Positions 31,247-41,505 of a stretch of 64,000 bases of DNA are shown here, one piece after another (the first letter of the stretch is position 1; each line of letters opens with the position of its first letter). The stretch lies in NCBI GenBank assembly GCA_019918135.1, contig WBZZ01001399.1, forward strand, positions 159,075 to 223,074, written 5' to 3'. Source of the DNA: Paulinella micropora. Lineage: Eukaryota; Cercozoa; Imbricatea; Euglyphida; Paulinellidae. The notes under the pieces are model-generated. The model made no database searches and was not told the DNA's origin. It saw only the letters and a list, made by a program, of their open reading frames with translations. The position numbers were made by a program, and so were the translations under genes.

Positions 31247-32551
31247 CGTTGCTGTCGTCGTTGTTGTTGTTGTTGTTGTTGTCCTTGTTGTTGTTGTTGT
31301 TGTTGTTGTCGTTGTTGTTGTTGTTGTCGTCGTCGTTGTTGTTGTTGTTGTTGTCCTTGTTGTTGTTGTTGTTGTTGTTGTCGTTGTCCTTGTTGTTGTT
31401 GTCGTTGTTGTCGTTGTTGTCGTTGTCGTTGTTGTTGTTGTTGTTGTTGTTGTTGTCGTTGTCCTTGTTGTTGTTGTTGTTGTTGTTGTTGTTGGTGTTG
31501 TTGTCACCTTCTTTCTTTGGCGGGGTTTCATCGTTCAACTCTCGCAGTGCCTCTGCTCTTTCTTTTTCCTTTTCCTCTTTCTCTCTCTTCTCTCTCCTCT
31601 CTGTCTTTCTGTTTTTTTCTTCTCTTTCTTTGTCCTGTCTGTCTTTTTCTTCTTGCGCTTCTCTGTCTTTCTGTTCCTTGTCCAGCCTTTCTTTCTCGCG
31701 CTGTTGTGCTTTCTTTGCTGTGTCATCTTCTATCTTCTTCAGCTCAACTTCTTTCTGCTTCGCCTCTTCTTCTGTCAACGTCTCTCTTTCCACTTTTCTT
31801 CTCTTCTTCTTAGTGCCTTCTGTTTCCTTGTCATCTTTTTGTCGTTTGTTTTTGTTTGCTTGCTTCTTCTTCTTCTTTGCCTCATCTTTGTTTGTCACTG
31901 GCTCCTCTTGCTCTGCCTCTGGCTTCTCTTTCCCTGCCTCTTGCTTCTCTTTCTCTGCCTCTGCCTTGTCGTTCTCTGGTTTCTCTCCCTCTGCCTTGTC
32001 CTCTTTCTTCTCTTTTTCTTTCTTCTTTTTTTCTTTCTTCTTCTTTTCTTCTGTCACTTCAGCTCTCTTGGGTGGGTTTCTCTGTCTTTTGCCCTCTGTA
32101 CCCCCTTCCTCCCATCTCTCTGCCTTAAGGGGCTTCGAGTTCCTGTAACGAATAGTTAGTCCTCCTACCTGGCTATGCCACATGGCTTCTGTAGGCCAGT
32201 CCCACAGAACAGACTTGGCCTCATGGTACGACTCCTGATCTATGTCTGTCCCCCAAACAAACTTGTTGTCGGCCCCAACCGCCCCCAACACTGTCCAGTT
32301 GTCCTCTGCGTTGGCCGCAACCCACACGGTGCCATCCACATGTCTGCGCCAGCCAAAAATCTCAAGGACCTGCAGTTGTCACACAAACCAGCAACACAGC
32401 ATGAGACTCCAGAGCAAGTTGAAGCAGCAGGTACCTTCAAAGTCATACTGGGACTTTGCGTCTTGCCTCGGGGCAGGATTATCAAGGTTTTCCGAAAGGT
32501 CTGTGACCCCAAACTCAAAAAAGGTTCACCGGTCGAAGTGGAAGTTTCCAC
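29864..32551 (-). pseudogene. Lys/Glu-rich, poly-Asn multi-exon gene of the long-TIR element
   Basis: Exon 1 (32551-32435) reads TFRKTLIILPRGKTQSPSM. A 65-bp intron (32434-32370, GTACCT..AACTGCAG) leads to LEIFGWRRHVDGTVWVAANA and VLWDWPTEAMWHSQVGG, a compact domain rich in Trp. A long K/E-rich coiled coil and a poly-Asn run encoded by (GTT)n (31,210-31,500) follow. TAG at 31115-31113 is in frame; reading goes on as MYKFEGAATATGTVLHYRN. A short intron near 30,880-30,950 (about 61-74 bp, exact sites uncertain) joins VLIQRIVQDKTTGKVF. The frame then passes TAA 30064-30062 into a Gln-rich tail (QQQSLLQYHFLQEQRR) ending at 29864. No transposase motif is visible. Possibly a DNA-binding accessory protein. 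Confidence 0.5.
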
Positions 32552-32780
32552 TACAATGCCTGTATTTTACCTTTTTTCTGGACCGGATGCCCAATTCTTG
32601 ATCTTTTTTCCAGTCAAAAGGGGGGTGTGCTTGAGGGGTGCTGTGCATGACTATGTGTTAAAGCTGCATGCTTTCTTGGGGAGATTTTTGGTACAGTTTG
32701 TCCTAAGACTGTTTCCTCCATGATTCTAGTTTTTTTTGTGCTGCATTTTACGTTTTGACACCGTTCGTGCTTGCTTTTAG

Positions 32781-32815
32781 AAAACGGTCGGCAACTTGGT
32801 TTGCCGACCCGTTTT
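32781..32815. repeat. Hairpin AAAACGGTCGGCAA / TTGCCGACCCGTTTT
   Basis: Stems at 32781-32794 and 32801-32815 with one bulged base and a 6-base loop. The half-site GGTCGGCAA recurs alone at about 32,953, 33,123 and 33,400. It lies between the divergent genes of the element. Confidence 0.75.
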
Positions 32816-33129
32816 GGACGCAGTGCTTTCCTTATCTTCTGCTTGCTTCTACACTGAAACGAAGGTATGCAAATTGAATTATTTCATGCACTCTGTTGCT
32901 GGCACTGATTGAAATTGCGTGCATTTGCTTGCATGTCTGTGTACTCAGAACTTGGTCGGCAACTTCGTGTTTGCCGGCCATGTTTGCTCCTCCCTGCTTT
33001 ATGTGAAGCCAGGTCCTTTTCGCAACGACTGCTCATATGTTGTTGTCATGTTTTGTCTTGGTAGTGATAACTGTGTACTTGGTTTGCTTGCAGACTGTGT
33101 CTGAGTGCTCCAGACGTGCACTTGGTCGG

Positions 33130-33300
33130 CAAAACACACACACACACATACATACATACATACACACATACATACATACATACATACATACACACACACA
33201 TTACATGCATACATACATACATTCATACATACATACATACGTACGTACATAAGCTTTCTCTTTCTCTCTTTCTCTCTTCCTCTCTTTCTTTCTTTCTTTC

Positions 33301-33375
<75 letters not shown>

Positions 33376-33609
33376 CGCTCTCTCTCTCTCTCTCTCTCTG
33401 GTCGGCAACACACACACACACATACATACATACATACATACATACATACATACATACATACATACACATACATACATACATACATACACACACATACATA
33501 CACATACACACACATTGCATACATACATACATACATACATACATACATACGTACGTACTTTCTCTCTCTCTCTCTCTTTCTTTTTTTCTTTCTTGCTTTC
33601 TTCTTTCTT

Positions 33610-33642
<33 letters not shown>

Positions 33643-33690
33643 TTCTTTCTCTCTCTCTCTCTCTGTGTCTCTCTCTCTGTCTGTCTGCAG
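33130..33690. repeat. Alternating (CATA/CA)n and (CT)n microsatellites
   Basis: Two rounds of CA/CATA followed by CT-rich array, each introduced by GGTCGGCAA. The block ends in GTCTGTCTGCAG, a splice acceptor directly before ATG 33691. All frames through it are artefacts. Confidence 0.95.
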
Positions 33691-34644
33691 ATGCGCAAGG
33701 TAAAGCTTGGTCTGGCCTCCGCTGGGGCCCTGAGCGCATCTTTTCTTAAGGTTTTTGGAGGCGGGAATAGTCAGGATTGCAATCAGTGCAATACCCAGCA
33801 CACAGCACCCCCGCCCCTTGAGTCCGGATCCGGATCCCCAAGCAACGCTCATCCCTTCCAAAGCAGTACTAGTTTCAGCAGAGTCTTTGGGTCTGACCAT
33901 GAAACAACTTCGTCTCCCAGTTTCAGCAGAGTGTTTGGGTTTGATCGTACTTCGTCTCCCAGTCCGTCTATACCCACGAGTGTATTCAAAACCGAGCCCC
34001 CGGTATCTTCTCTGCACTCCACTCTGGGTTTTTTGTCCAAAACAGCCTCTACTCCTACCCCAAGCGATGAAGTTATTGATTTTCGTACAAGCGAGTTGCC
34101 CCTTTATATCACCCTTGACATTCCTATCCCTCGATATAGCCCCAGAGGTAGTGAGGTAGATGGTGCCAGCATCTTGCGTTCAAGAAAAAGGAAAAAAAAA
34201 CCTTAAATCCCGAGAGGTAAGGCCCAAGAGCTTCAAAAGATGGTTGAACTGCACGTGGGCTCAACTAAAGTATGAAATGGCAAGCCCTTGCTGCAGACAA
34301 CTACAATGCAACAAATGGATTGACGCCTTTGCGGTTGTGAAAGCACTTTTCAAACTCATGCTCGGATTCAAAAAGAACAAAGACTCTTACTGTCTTTTGC
34401 TTCTTGCATCCGAGTGGGATTGGGAAGGCTACTTTAAGCCCTGCATCAACCCTAGTCTAGTCCATTACAAACGCCCCTTGGCATGGAAGTACTTGGTAGG
34501 AAATCAGGATTCTGGTGGTTTGCCCCGATGCCGAGTGAAAATATAGGGCGATGCTCAAAGGCATTGGCATGGGATCAATGATGATCCCGATGGAGACGAT
34601 ATTTTAGCTTACACCAAGCCACCAGGTAGCTGCTGAATTTTCTG
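33691..34644 (+). pseudogene. RWL/CCR-family gene of the long-TIR element
   Basis: ATG at 33691 follows an acceptor. Residues 55-95 repeat SFSRVFGSD and SFSRVFGFD. A basic stretch SRKRKKK ends at a nine-A run (34,192-34,200), where a single-base slip moves coding into REVRPKSFKRWL and ASPCCRQLQCNKWID, the motifs shared with the gene at 2.2 kb. That frame runs to TAG 34544-34546 and, in the same phase, on into GDAQRHWHGINDDPDGDD. This ends at a CCACCAG/GTAGCT donor at about 34,625 that joins the SAP exon. Function unknown; presence in two places with the same motif order marks a repeated family. Confidence 0.55.
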
Positions 34645-34696
34645 TCTTGTCATTTTTATTTATTTATTTACTTATTATTATTATTTTTTTCGCAGA

Positions 34697-35681
34697 CTTG
34701 GAGCGGCCGACGAAGCTGCCGAATGTGGCCTGGGTGACCGACAAAATCAAAGACGATGTCCGTTCTCTTGCGGAAAAGTATTGCAGTCAGAAAGAAAAGG
34801 AATGGTTTGAAGAAGTGCTGCGATATTCACAGCTCACTAGAATAGTCTGGGACGGTGAAGAGGGCGCAGGCGGTTTGCCCGGTCGGCTGGGCCATTTGTG
34901 CTGTACAGATAAGGCAGGGACAACTTGGAAAGCAAATATCCGCGTCCTTTCAGAGCCGCCAGTTGATTTATGGGCTGTGCCGGGAGATCGGCAGGCTGCC
35001 GAGGACGCTGCCAATATGCTGACGGAGGCCGAACGTCTGTATGTTCCTCGCACTTCTTTTGTTAATGAGGGCCAAGGTGAGGCACATCCACCGTGGATGG
35101 GGGCTAGACTTCTCAGTGAAGAGGAAAAGCGTCTTCATGATTTCGATGATCCAAACAGGTTTCCAGCAGGCCATTTGAAGGTTTCCACTTTGTTAGATGC
35201 TAGCAAAACCGCAGAAAGCCTGAGAAAAGCTACTGTCAACGAGCTCAAGTCATGGTTACAAGAAAGGGGCCAAAGGCGCAGTGGGAACAAGGAAATTCTA
35301 ATCCAGCGTGTGCTTTGTTTTTTAGATGATAGTGACGAACAGGGTGTTCATGAGGAGCGCAAGCAGCCGGCACCACCAAGTAGGCGACGCCGCAAGCGCC
35401 GTAGAATTGAGCCAGCGGAGCCGGAGGAGAGTGAGTTTGAGTCATCGGATGAAGACGCACCTTTGGTTGCGCCTTCTTTAGTTCTAGGTCGAAATCGTAA
35501 TCGTCCACATTCTGCTGCTCGTGTGCGTGTTCGTCGTGTTTTTGGCAGGGTCTATGGTCTCAGCGATGAAGAACGGGACGCAGTTGATTTGAGGGAGGAA
35601 GGTTGCCGGTCCGATCTATCAGACTCATCGTCCGAAGGTTGGCTGCCTCCAGCTATTGCAGACGATGATAATGACTACTAA
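34697..35681 (+). CDS. SAP-domain protein exon of the long-TIR element
   Basis: After the acceptor TTTTTTTCGCAG (ending 34696) the frame reads LERPTKLPNVAWVTDKIKDD and LAEKYCSQKEKEWFEEVL, then an unrecognised region with PPVDLWAVPGDRQ and AHPPWMGARLL. Near residues 185-225 is a SAP motif: LRKATVNELKSWLQERG followed by GNKEILIQRV, the helix-turn-helix that binds scaffold- or AT-rich DNA. A basic RRRRKRRR cluster (nuclear localisation) and acidic serine blocks finish the protein at TAA 35679-35681. SAP domains occur in several transposon families as accessory DNA-binding parts. It is spliced to the RWL/CCR exon upstream. Confidence 0.65.
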
Positions 35682-35751
35682 TATACCGAAATCTCTATGT
35701 TCCACTTTTTACTATCTACTAAATAATGATCTGACTTCAATTTACGAGAAA

Positions 35752-36344
35752 AGTGTTTGCGTAAATTATGAATACAACTTGAAGTGTGACGTCACACCGG
35801 AAAAGTTAATTGACTATGATAAATTATTTATTAATAATTGAAAATTAAATTAAATTTAGCTTTTCAGTGCTGCTTTAAATGAATCAAGCAGTAAAATCTG
35901 CCGGGCTAGGTTTCTTTCTGCCACATATGTATTAATGACTTTAATTTATTTCGAGTGGCAAGTTTCATAAATTTCAAGTGCTGTTGCCACCCGCACAATT
36001 GTGATGTATGATGTAATATGATGTAAAATTGATTTTTTGTTAATATATTACTTAATTCAACTTAATGCTTTGAAATCACAGTAAAAATCTAGCAGAAAAG
36101 TGGCAAATAAGAAGTAATTAGTCAGTAAAAATATTTGCTACTATTTTGCTATACTTTTGCTGATCTAGTGATCCTGGCTACTTGAAAAAACATTCAAAAT
36201 TGATTTTTATTAATCAGACATGATGTACCAACACAAATAATCAAGATAAACATATAAACCTTACCGAAATTTGCGACTATGGTTTTAGTAGTTGCCGGTG
36301 GCAAAAGTAGCAAAAGGGACAAGTCCTTTCCAAAGTTAGAGATG
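35752..36344. repeat. Right terminal inverted repeat
   Basis: Reverse complement of 29078-29665 with few differences. The inner end is marked by divergence near 35,765. Confidence 0.85.
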
Positions 36345-36346
36345 TT

Positions 36347-36351
36347 CTACA
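36347..36351 (+). repeat. Target-site duplication CTACA, right copy
   Basis: Matches 29072-29076; see the left copy. Confidence 0.75.
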
Positions 36352-37770
36352 TTTGTAGATGCAATTAAGGTAGATGAATCCACGGGGGAAGAAAAACATA
36401 AATCACGTCGTGTAGCTTTCGGAAATAGAATGATGGAATACATTCACTACAGCCCATACGAACGTTCATCCCCCACGGCACAACCCATGTTTTTACTACT
36501 ATTAGTATCGTATGCCGCCTTCATTGGCCTACTAATTTCTCATCTAGACTTCTCACAGGCATATTCGCATGCTGACATGAAAGACCTTGCTTTTGCCTAC
36601 CCACCCAAGGGGTACGAACACCCTAACGACCCCACTATGATATTGCTACTCCAAAAAGCATTATATGGGACACCACAGGCAGGGCGTAGATGGTTTGACC
36701 ATATTTCAACTAACATACAAGCAATAGGTACACACAGTCAACGTTAGACCCATGTGTGTTCTTCCTACCCACCGAGACAGGAAAGCCTACCTTACCTGCC
36801 TACCTACTGTTACGTACAGATGACTTACTTCCTTTGCATAAGTATGGCGATGAACATAATCACCTATTCACCATACTAACTAGATCATTCAGAGTTAAGG
36901 ATTTAGGCCCCGTTAGGACATTTTGTGGCCCGCAATTTGTTAAAACAGGCATACTCATACACCAACACGAATACATAAAGGGTATGCTTAGGGACTTTGG
37001 CTTCCAGGATGCCAAACCAGCTGCAACACCGTCAGCAACCATCGACCTGGCACCAGCAAACAAAGACGCAACACTGCGCAAATATTCACTACCGCGTTTG
37101 CTCGGAGCGCTCCTCTGGCCCGCTACGCAGACACAACCTGCGATCGCGTTCGCCGTCAACCACGCCGCCGTACTAGCCGCGAAGAAGCCAGACGTCGCTT
37201 ACTCCGCAATCGGACGCGTCCTACGTTTTTTACGAACACCGAGAGGAATATTTTATCCATTTCGCACGCGATCGTACGAACTCATCGCCTTCTCAGACAG
37301 CAACCTTGGTGGATGCGCGTACACCCGCCGGTCGAGGCCGGGACAGTTACACTTAACCACCGGACCTATCGTATGGAGCTCCAAACGACAACAAACAGTG
37401 GCTCTATCGACCCAGGACGCCGAGACGATTGCTAATTCAGCAACGTGCCGAACATCCATTGCACTTCTACACATGTGCCAAGACATTAGCATTCCACTTC
37501 CGGCACCGATCACGATCAACAACGACAACCGAGGAGCTGTTCTCAACGCGACCAACGGCATGGCGACGGGACCGTACACGACACCTTGCAATCAAGCACC
37601 ACTACGTGGTCGAACGAGCTCGGGCAGGTGAGGTCAACGTCCGACATATTCCGACAAAGGACAACATCGCCGACGTATTGACGAAGCCACTACCCACTCC
37701 GCGATTTTTGGAATTGATCGCACAATTTACTACTTTACTTACAAACGCAATTCCACGCTTTGTGCCTTAG
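36352..37770 (+). pseudogene. Copia reverse transcriptase and RNase H, right part
   Basis: Continues the RT split at 29,076: FVDAIKVDES, HKSRRVAFGNRM, ISHLDFSQAYSHADM and KALYGTPQAGRRWFDH. A frameshift at about 36,740 leads to DPCVFFLPTETG and LLRTDDLLPL, where the Y-V-D-D motif is R-T-D-D. RNase H follows: YELIAFSDSNLGGCAYTRRS (first Asp), WSSKRQQTVALSTQDAE, then a frameshift near 37,560 into RTRHLAIKHHYV and IADVLTKPLPTPRF. It ends at TAG 37768-37770. With at least two frameshifts and a changed catalytic motif it is inactive. Confidence 0.8.
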
Positions 37771-38406
37771 TGCGATCATTATCACTTGACTTGACGCTTA
37801 GGATGGATCACAATCAGACTTACTACAACGCGGTAAGGACCTGCATCCTTAGATGCGAGCAACAGCTCATTTTCTTTTTTTTTGTGTTAAACCCAGTTTA
37901 ACATGTAACATATCTATGAAATAACATATATGACTCTATATATACTAAATCATATACTATAGTTACATATTTAATAAATGCAGATGTCATGCAGAGGGGG
38001 ACTAAGCAATCATATTTGCTATATATTTCTACCATATATTTAGTCATTTTCACGACATAACATTTACATTTGATCTGATCATATCTATTACCTATTTACA
38101 TGTTTGCTTATCATATTTATTAATCGTTACAACAATATTACCATTATTTCATATTTGTTACCGGGTCAATCATATCGGGCCGTACTGTTTCATCACCATA
38201 AATTGTGGTTATAAAACTCAGAACAATATTTATGGTATTTATTGAATCTAGAAAACTTGTGGTATATAAATTAATATCGATTTTGACCATTAATTGAATT
38301 TCATGATATCCTCGTAAAACTTGATCAAAGTACCTCAGCGTGAAACAATTACTCAAGTTTACATCCGGCACTATGTCAGCTGTAACACTTACTTGGGGAT
38401 TCTCCC
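37771..38406. other. AT-rich 3' flank of the Copia element, LTR not delimited
   Basis: No gene. It contains the short palindrome TGTTAAACCCAGTTTAACA (37,886-37,904) and a purine run GCAGAGGGGGAC (about 37,991) that could be a polypurine tract. No matching second LTR is seen in the window, so borders are left open. Confidence 0.4.
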
Positions 38407-38538
38407 TTGGACTTCGACAAGGATATAGGCCCCTTGTTTAAGCCGTACGTGGGGAATCCCACCATCCCCCCCCCCTTCTTCGCAAGTGGAGGAAGCTGGA
38501 GTACCTTCTGGCGGACTGTGCTGCCGAAAAAGAGGTAC
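38407..38538 (+). pseudogene. PYVG-motif gene fragment
   Basis: A short frame with DIGPLFKPYVGNPTIPPP and then SWSTFWRTVLPKKR aligns with FFLPYVGDPTNPSPI..W at about 20,000-20,080 on the other strand. It ends at a GAG/GTACAT donor-like site and a CTTT array, so it is an isolated exon of the same repeated gene family. Confidence 0.45.
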
Positions 38539-38544
38539 ATACAC

Positions 38545-38812
38545 ACGTATTCTTTCTTTTCTTTCCTTTCTTTTTCTTTCTTTCTTTTTTTTCTTTCTTT
38601 CTTTCTTCCTCTTTCTTTCTTTTTCTTTCTTTCTTTTTTTCTTTCTTTCTGTCTGTCTTTCTTTGTTTGCTTTTCTTCCTTTTGTTTTTCTTTCCTTTCT
38701 TTCTTTCCTTTCTTTCTTTCCTTTCTTTCTTCCTTCATATCTTTTCTTTCTTTTCTTTGCTTTCTTCCTTTCCTTTCTGCTTTTTTTTCTTCCTTTTTTT
38801 CTTCTTCTTCCT
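38545..38812. repeat. (CTTT)n pyrimidine tract
   Basis: About 270 bp of CTTT and CCTTT variants. It separates the PYVG fragment from a truncated Gypsy RT. Confidence 0.95.
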
Positions 38813-38829
38813 GAATTGCGGTGTTGCAG

Positions 38830-39910
38830 AATGCGAAGATATACTCGACGTTGGATTCCAAGAGCGGATTTTGGCAGATTCCTTTAGCGGAAGAGAGCCG
38901 CTACCTAACGGCATTCATGGTGGGGATGACAACCTATGCATGGAGGTTCTACCGATGGGGTTGAAGGTGGCACCGGGCATATTTCAGCAGGCGATGACAA
39001 GGATGTTGGGTGCGAATTTTCGGGACGCAGAATTTGCGGAGAACTACGGAGATACGACGGGATAGTATTACGCCTTTGCGTATTTGGATGATGTGGTCAT
39101 TTTCTCGAACTCGGTAGAAGAACACATATAACATTTGCGGGACATTATGAGACGGGTGAAGGCGTTCGGGTTTAGGTTGAATGCTAAGAAGTGCCACTTC
39201 TTGCAGAAGCGGATACAATATTTGGGGTACGACATTGAGAACGGGACGTGTTCGATTGCGAGGAAGAAACGGGAGGCGGTTGAGGCTATGCCCTTACCGA
39301 CGACGAAATCCGACTTGCATTCTTTTGTGTCCCTGGCACAATACTACAGCGAATTCATACCGGGGTTCGCTACAATCGCGGAAGCAATATGGCTGTTCAT
39401 GAAAGAGTGCAAATGTGGTGCGGGGGGTGATTGGCTAATGGCAGTCAAACAAGCGGTAAAAACACTGAGGGAACACATCCTGATGGATCCGTGGGGCGAA
39501 GGGGGTACGGTATTGCAGCTTCTCAATTTTAACCGGATTTTCATACTCGACACGGATGCGTCGGCATATGCAATTGGGGGAGTTCTATAACAAAGGGATG
39601 ACGAGGGGCGCTTGCAGCCGGTGAGTGCTTTTGAGCCGGCGGATGACGAGGGCGGAACAACAGTACTGCACACGGCAGAGGGAGGCATTGGCAATAGTAT
39701 GGGGTTTCAAGAAATTGCGTGACTATCTGTGGGGGGCAAGGGAGACAACGGCACGGTCGGATCACAACAACTTGCAGTGGTTAATGTCACAGGATCACAC
39801 GGGGAGATTGGCGAGATGGCAGTTGGAGTTATCCGAATATGATTTCACGATTGAATCCATATCGGGTAAAGAGAACTATCGTGCGGACTACCGGTCGAGG
39901 GCTGGGGTGC
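38830..39910 (+). pseudogene. Gypsy reverse transcriptase and RNase H
   Basis: RT starts abruptly at IYSTLDSKSGFWQIPLAEES. It shifts frame at about 38,945 into VLPMGLKVAPGIFQQAM, passes TAG at 39,063, and reads YAFAYLDDVVIFSN with the catalytic D-D. TAA near 39,130, then LNAKKCHFLQKRIQYLGY and LHSFVSLAQYYSEFIP (thumb). RNase H has RIFILDTDASAYAIGGVL, TAA at 39,588, and after another shift MTRAEQQYCTRQREALAIVW and TARSDHNNLQWL. The RT N-terminus (fingers) is missing. All three nonsense codons are TAA or TAG. Confidence 0.85.
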
Positions 39911-39980
39911 GCCGGAGGAGAGTGAAGCGAAGGGAAAGGAGACGGAGACGGAGACAAACGCAGACAACAAGGGTGAGCGA

Positions 39981-41505
39981 GTGGAACAGCAAACCCCTTC
40001 TGTTTTTGCATTGCGGCCGGTATACGATGCGGGGAAGAAAAGTGGCATGAACCTAACTTGGTTTCACTTCAAGACGGCAGCAGCGGTCTTGACTGTCTTG
40101 GGGAAAATGGATTTGGAAGAGGAGGAGCAGAGGGCGAATTTCGACGACAGGAAACCCATCAACGGTATGGATTATGTGACGGAGGTAGCGGAGATGCATA
40201 GATATAGGAAGAAGGCGCAGCGGGAGGATGTGCGGTTTTACGAAGCGGCTCACGAACGACCAGTGGATTGTTGTGAGGAACACGGGTTGGAAGATGCGCG
40301 AGGGGGATACGAGGAGGAAATATGGAAAGAGGCGATACAGGGAGAGCAGACGGAGGACGAGGTGAGGGATTTGAAACCTTTTCCGTGGCGAACCATGCCC
40401 ATGGTGGGGAATATTGTGATTCCTACGAAGGCGGAAACGGCAGCAGGTCAAACGGAGGCGAAGCCGGAACTCATGTTGAAGGACACGCATCCAAGCCGAC
40501 TATCCATGGAGCGGGAAAATAAGACGGGGATCAAGTTTGCATCGGTGGATATGTTCCGCAAGCTCACAAGGGACAGTGAGGAGTGGAAGAGGTTCATTCC
40601 ACACCAGGAGAACCCGACAGGGATTTCGGCGGATGGGGATATAAAGTGGCGGAAGGAGAAATATACTTATTCTGACGGGCTGATTTGGTATTTTGGGAGC
40701 GGGGCCAAGAACAAAGACGATCCGGAGCGGTGGGTGTTATGGGTGCCAGCAGAGTTACGGTACGAGATTCTGATAGGGGCACACAACTGCCCTTTACAGA
40801 GTCACCCGGGGCTGAACAGGATGAAGTGGTCCATGACTCGACGGTTTTATTGGGATACTATGGATAAGGATATCAAAAGTTTCATTGCGGGATGTGGACC
40901 ATGCCAGAGGGCGAAGACGATCTACGACGCAAATAAGGGGCTACTGGGGCAGTATGACATAACACGGGATATATTCGATACAATTCACATCGATTATGTA
41001 GGACCTTTGCCGGAAGCGGGGGAGGGTCGATACAAGTATATCCTCGCGATTATTGATCGGGCCTCTAATTATGTGATTGCGGTCCCCACGGCTGACGATA
41101 CCAAGGACGACGGTCAAAGCACTGATTGATAACGTATTCAGCCGAATCGGGGTACCTAGGAAGATCATATCGGACAGGGGAAGCTCCTTTATTAAGTGGG
41201 TGTCGGACGAACTCAGTGCATACTACGGGTTTAGATGGGACTACGTTACGGCATACAACCCTATGGCCAACGGAAACATAGAGAGGATGCATCGTACGTT
41301 GAAGGCGTCCTTAAAGATCTGTTGTCAGAACGGGCAAACCAAATGGCCAGAAGCACTGCAAGCGTTTACCTTTGCGGTAAACAATCTGGGTTCTTCGTCT
41401 TTGGGGGGCAGGGCTAGACTGTGCCCACATCAGACGGTGTTTGGCAAGGTCTTAACTACACCACAGGACGTGATGCAACACAAGGCATTGTATCAGCCGT
41501 TGTAG
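39981..41505 (+). pseudogene. Gypsy integrase
   Basis: After a long charged linker (to about 40,680) come the HHCC zinc motif (H-x6-H, then C-x2-C in CGPCQRAK), IHIDYVGPLPE with the first Asp, a frameshift near 41,100, KIISDRGSSFI with the second Asp, and GNIERMHRTLKA with the Glu. FAVNNLGSSSLGG and PHQTVFG are the usual downstream helices. Stop TAG at 41503-41505 is followed in phase by LMALRLRALAEAEQIV, which continues the protein. Integrates Gypsy cDNA; this copy is broken. Confidence 0.85.

Larger units (their letters stand above)
29077..36346. mobile_element. 7.27-kb DNA element with long terminal inverted repeats, nested in Copia RT
   Basis: Terminal repeats of about 590 bp (29078-29665 and 35752-36344) begin CATCTCTAACTTTGGAAAGG on each strand, and a 5-bp CTACA duplication flanks the whole. 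Inside are a minus-strand gene (29,864-32,551), a hairpin and microsatellite block, and a plus-strand gene pair with a SAP domain (33,691-35,681). I see no DDE/D, tyrosine-recombinase, HUH or polymerase motif, so either the family is undescribed or this copy is non-autonomous. Long TIRs with several accessory genes recall KDZ or Academ-type transposons, but a 5-bp duplication does not match the 8 bp I associate with Zisupton. The TIRs differ only slightly from each other, so the insertion is fairly recent. Confidence 0.8.

Noticed and set aside
31085-32159. Plus-strand Cys-, Leu- or Val-rich frames opposite the poly-Asn gene
   Set aside because: They are the complement of (GTT)n and of a K/E-rich coding strand.
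33105-34017. Thr/His/Ile and Arg/Glu/Met-Tyr-Val frames in the CATA/CT arrays
   Set aside because: Microsatellite artefacts.
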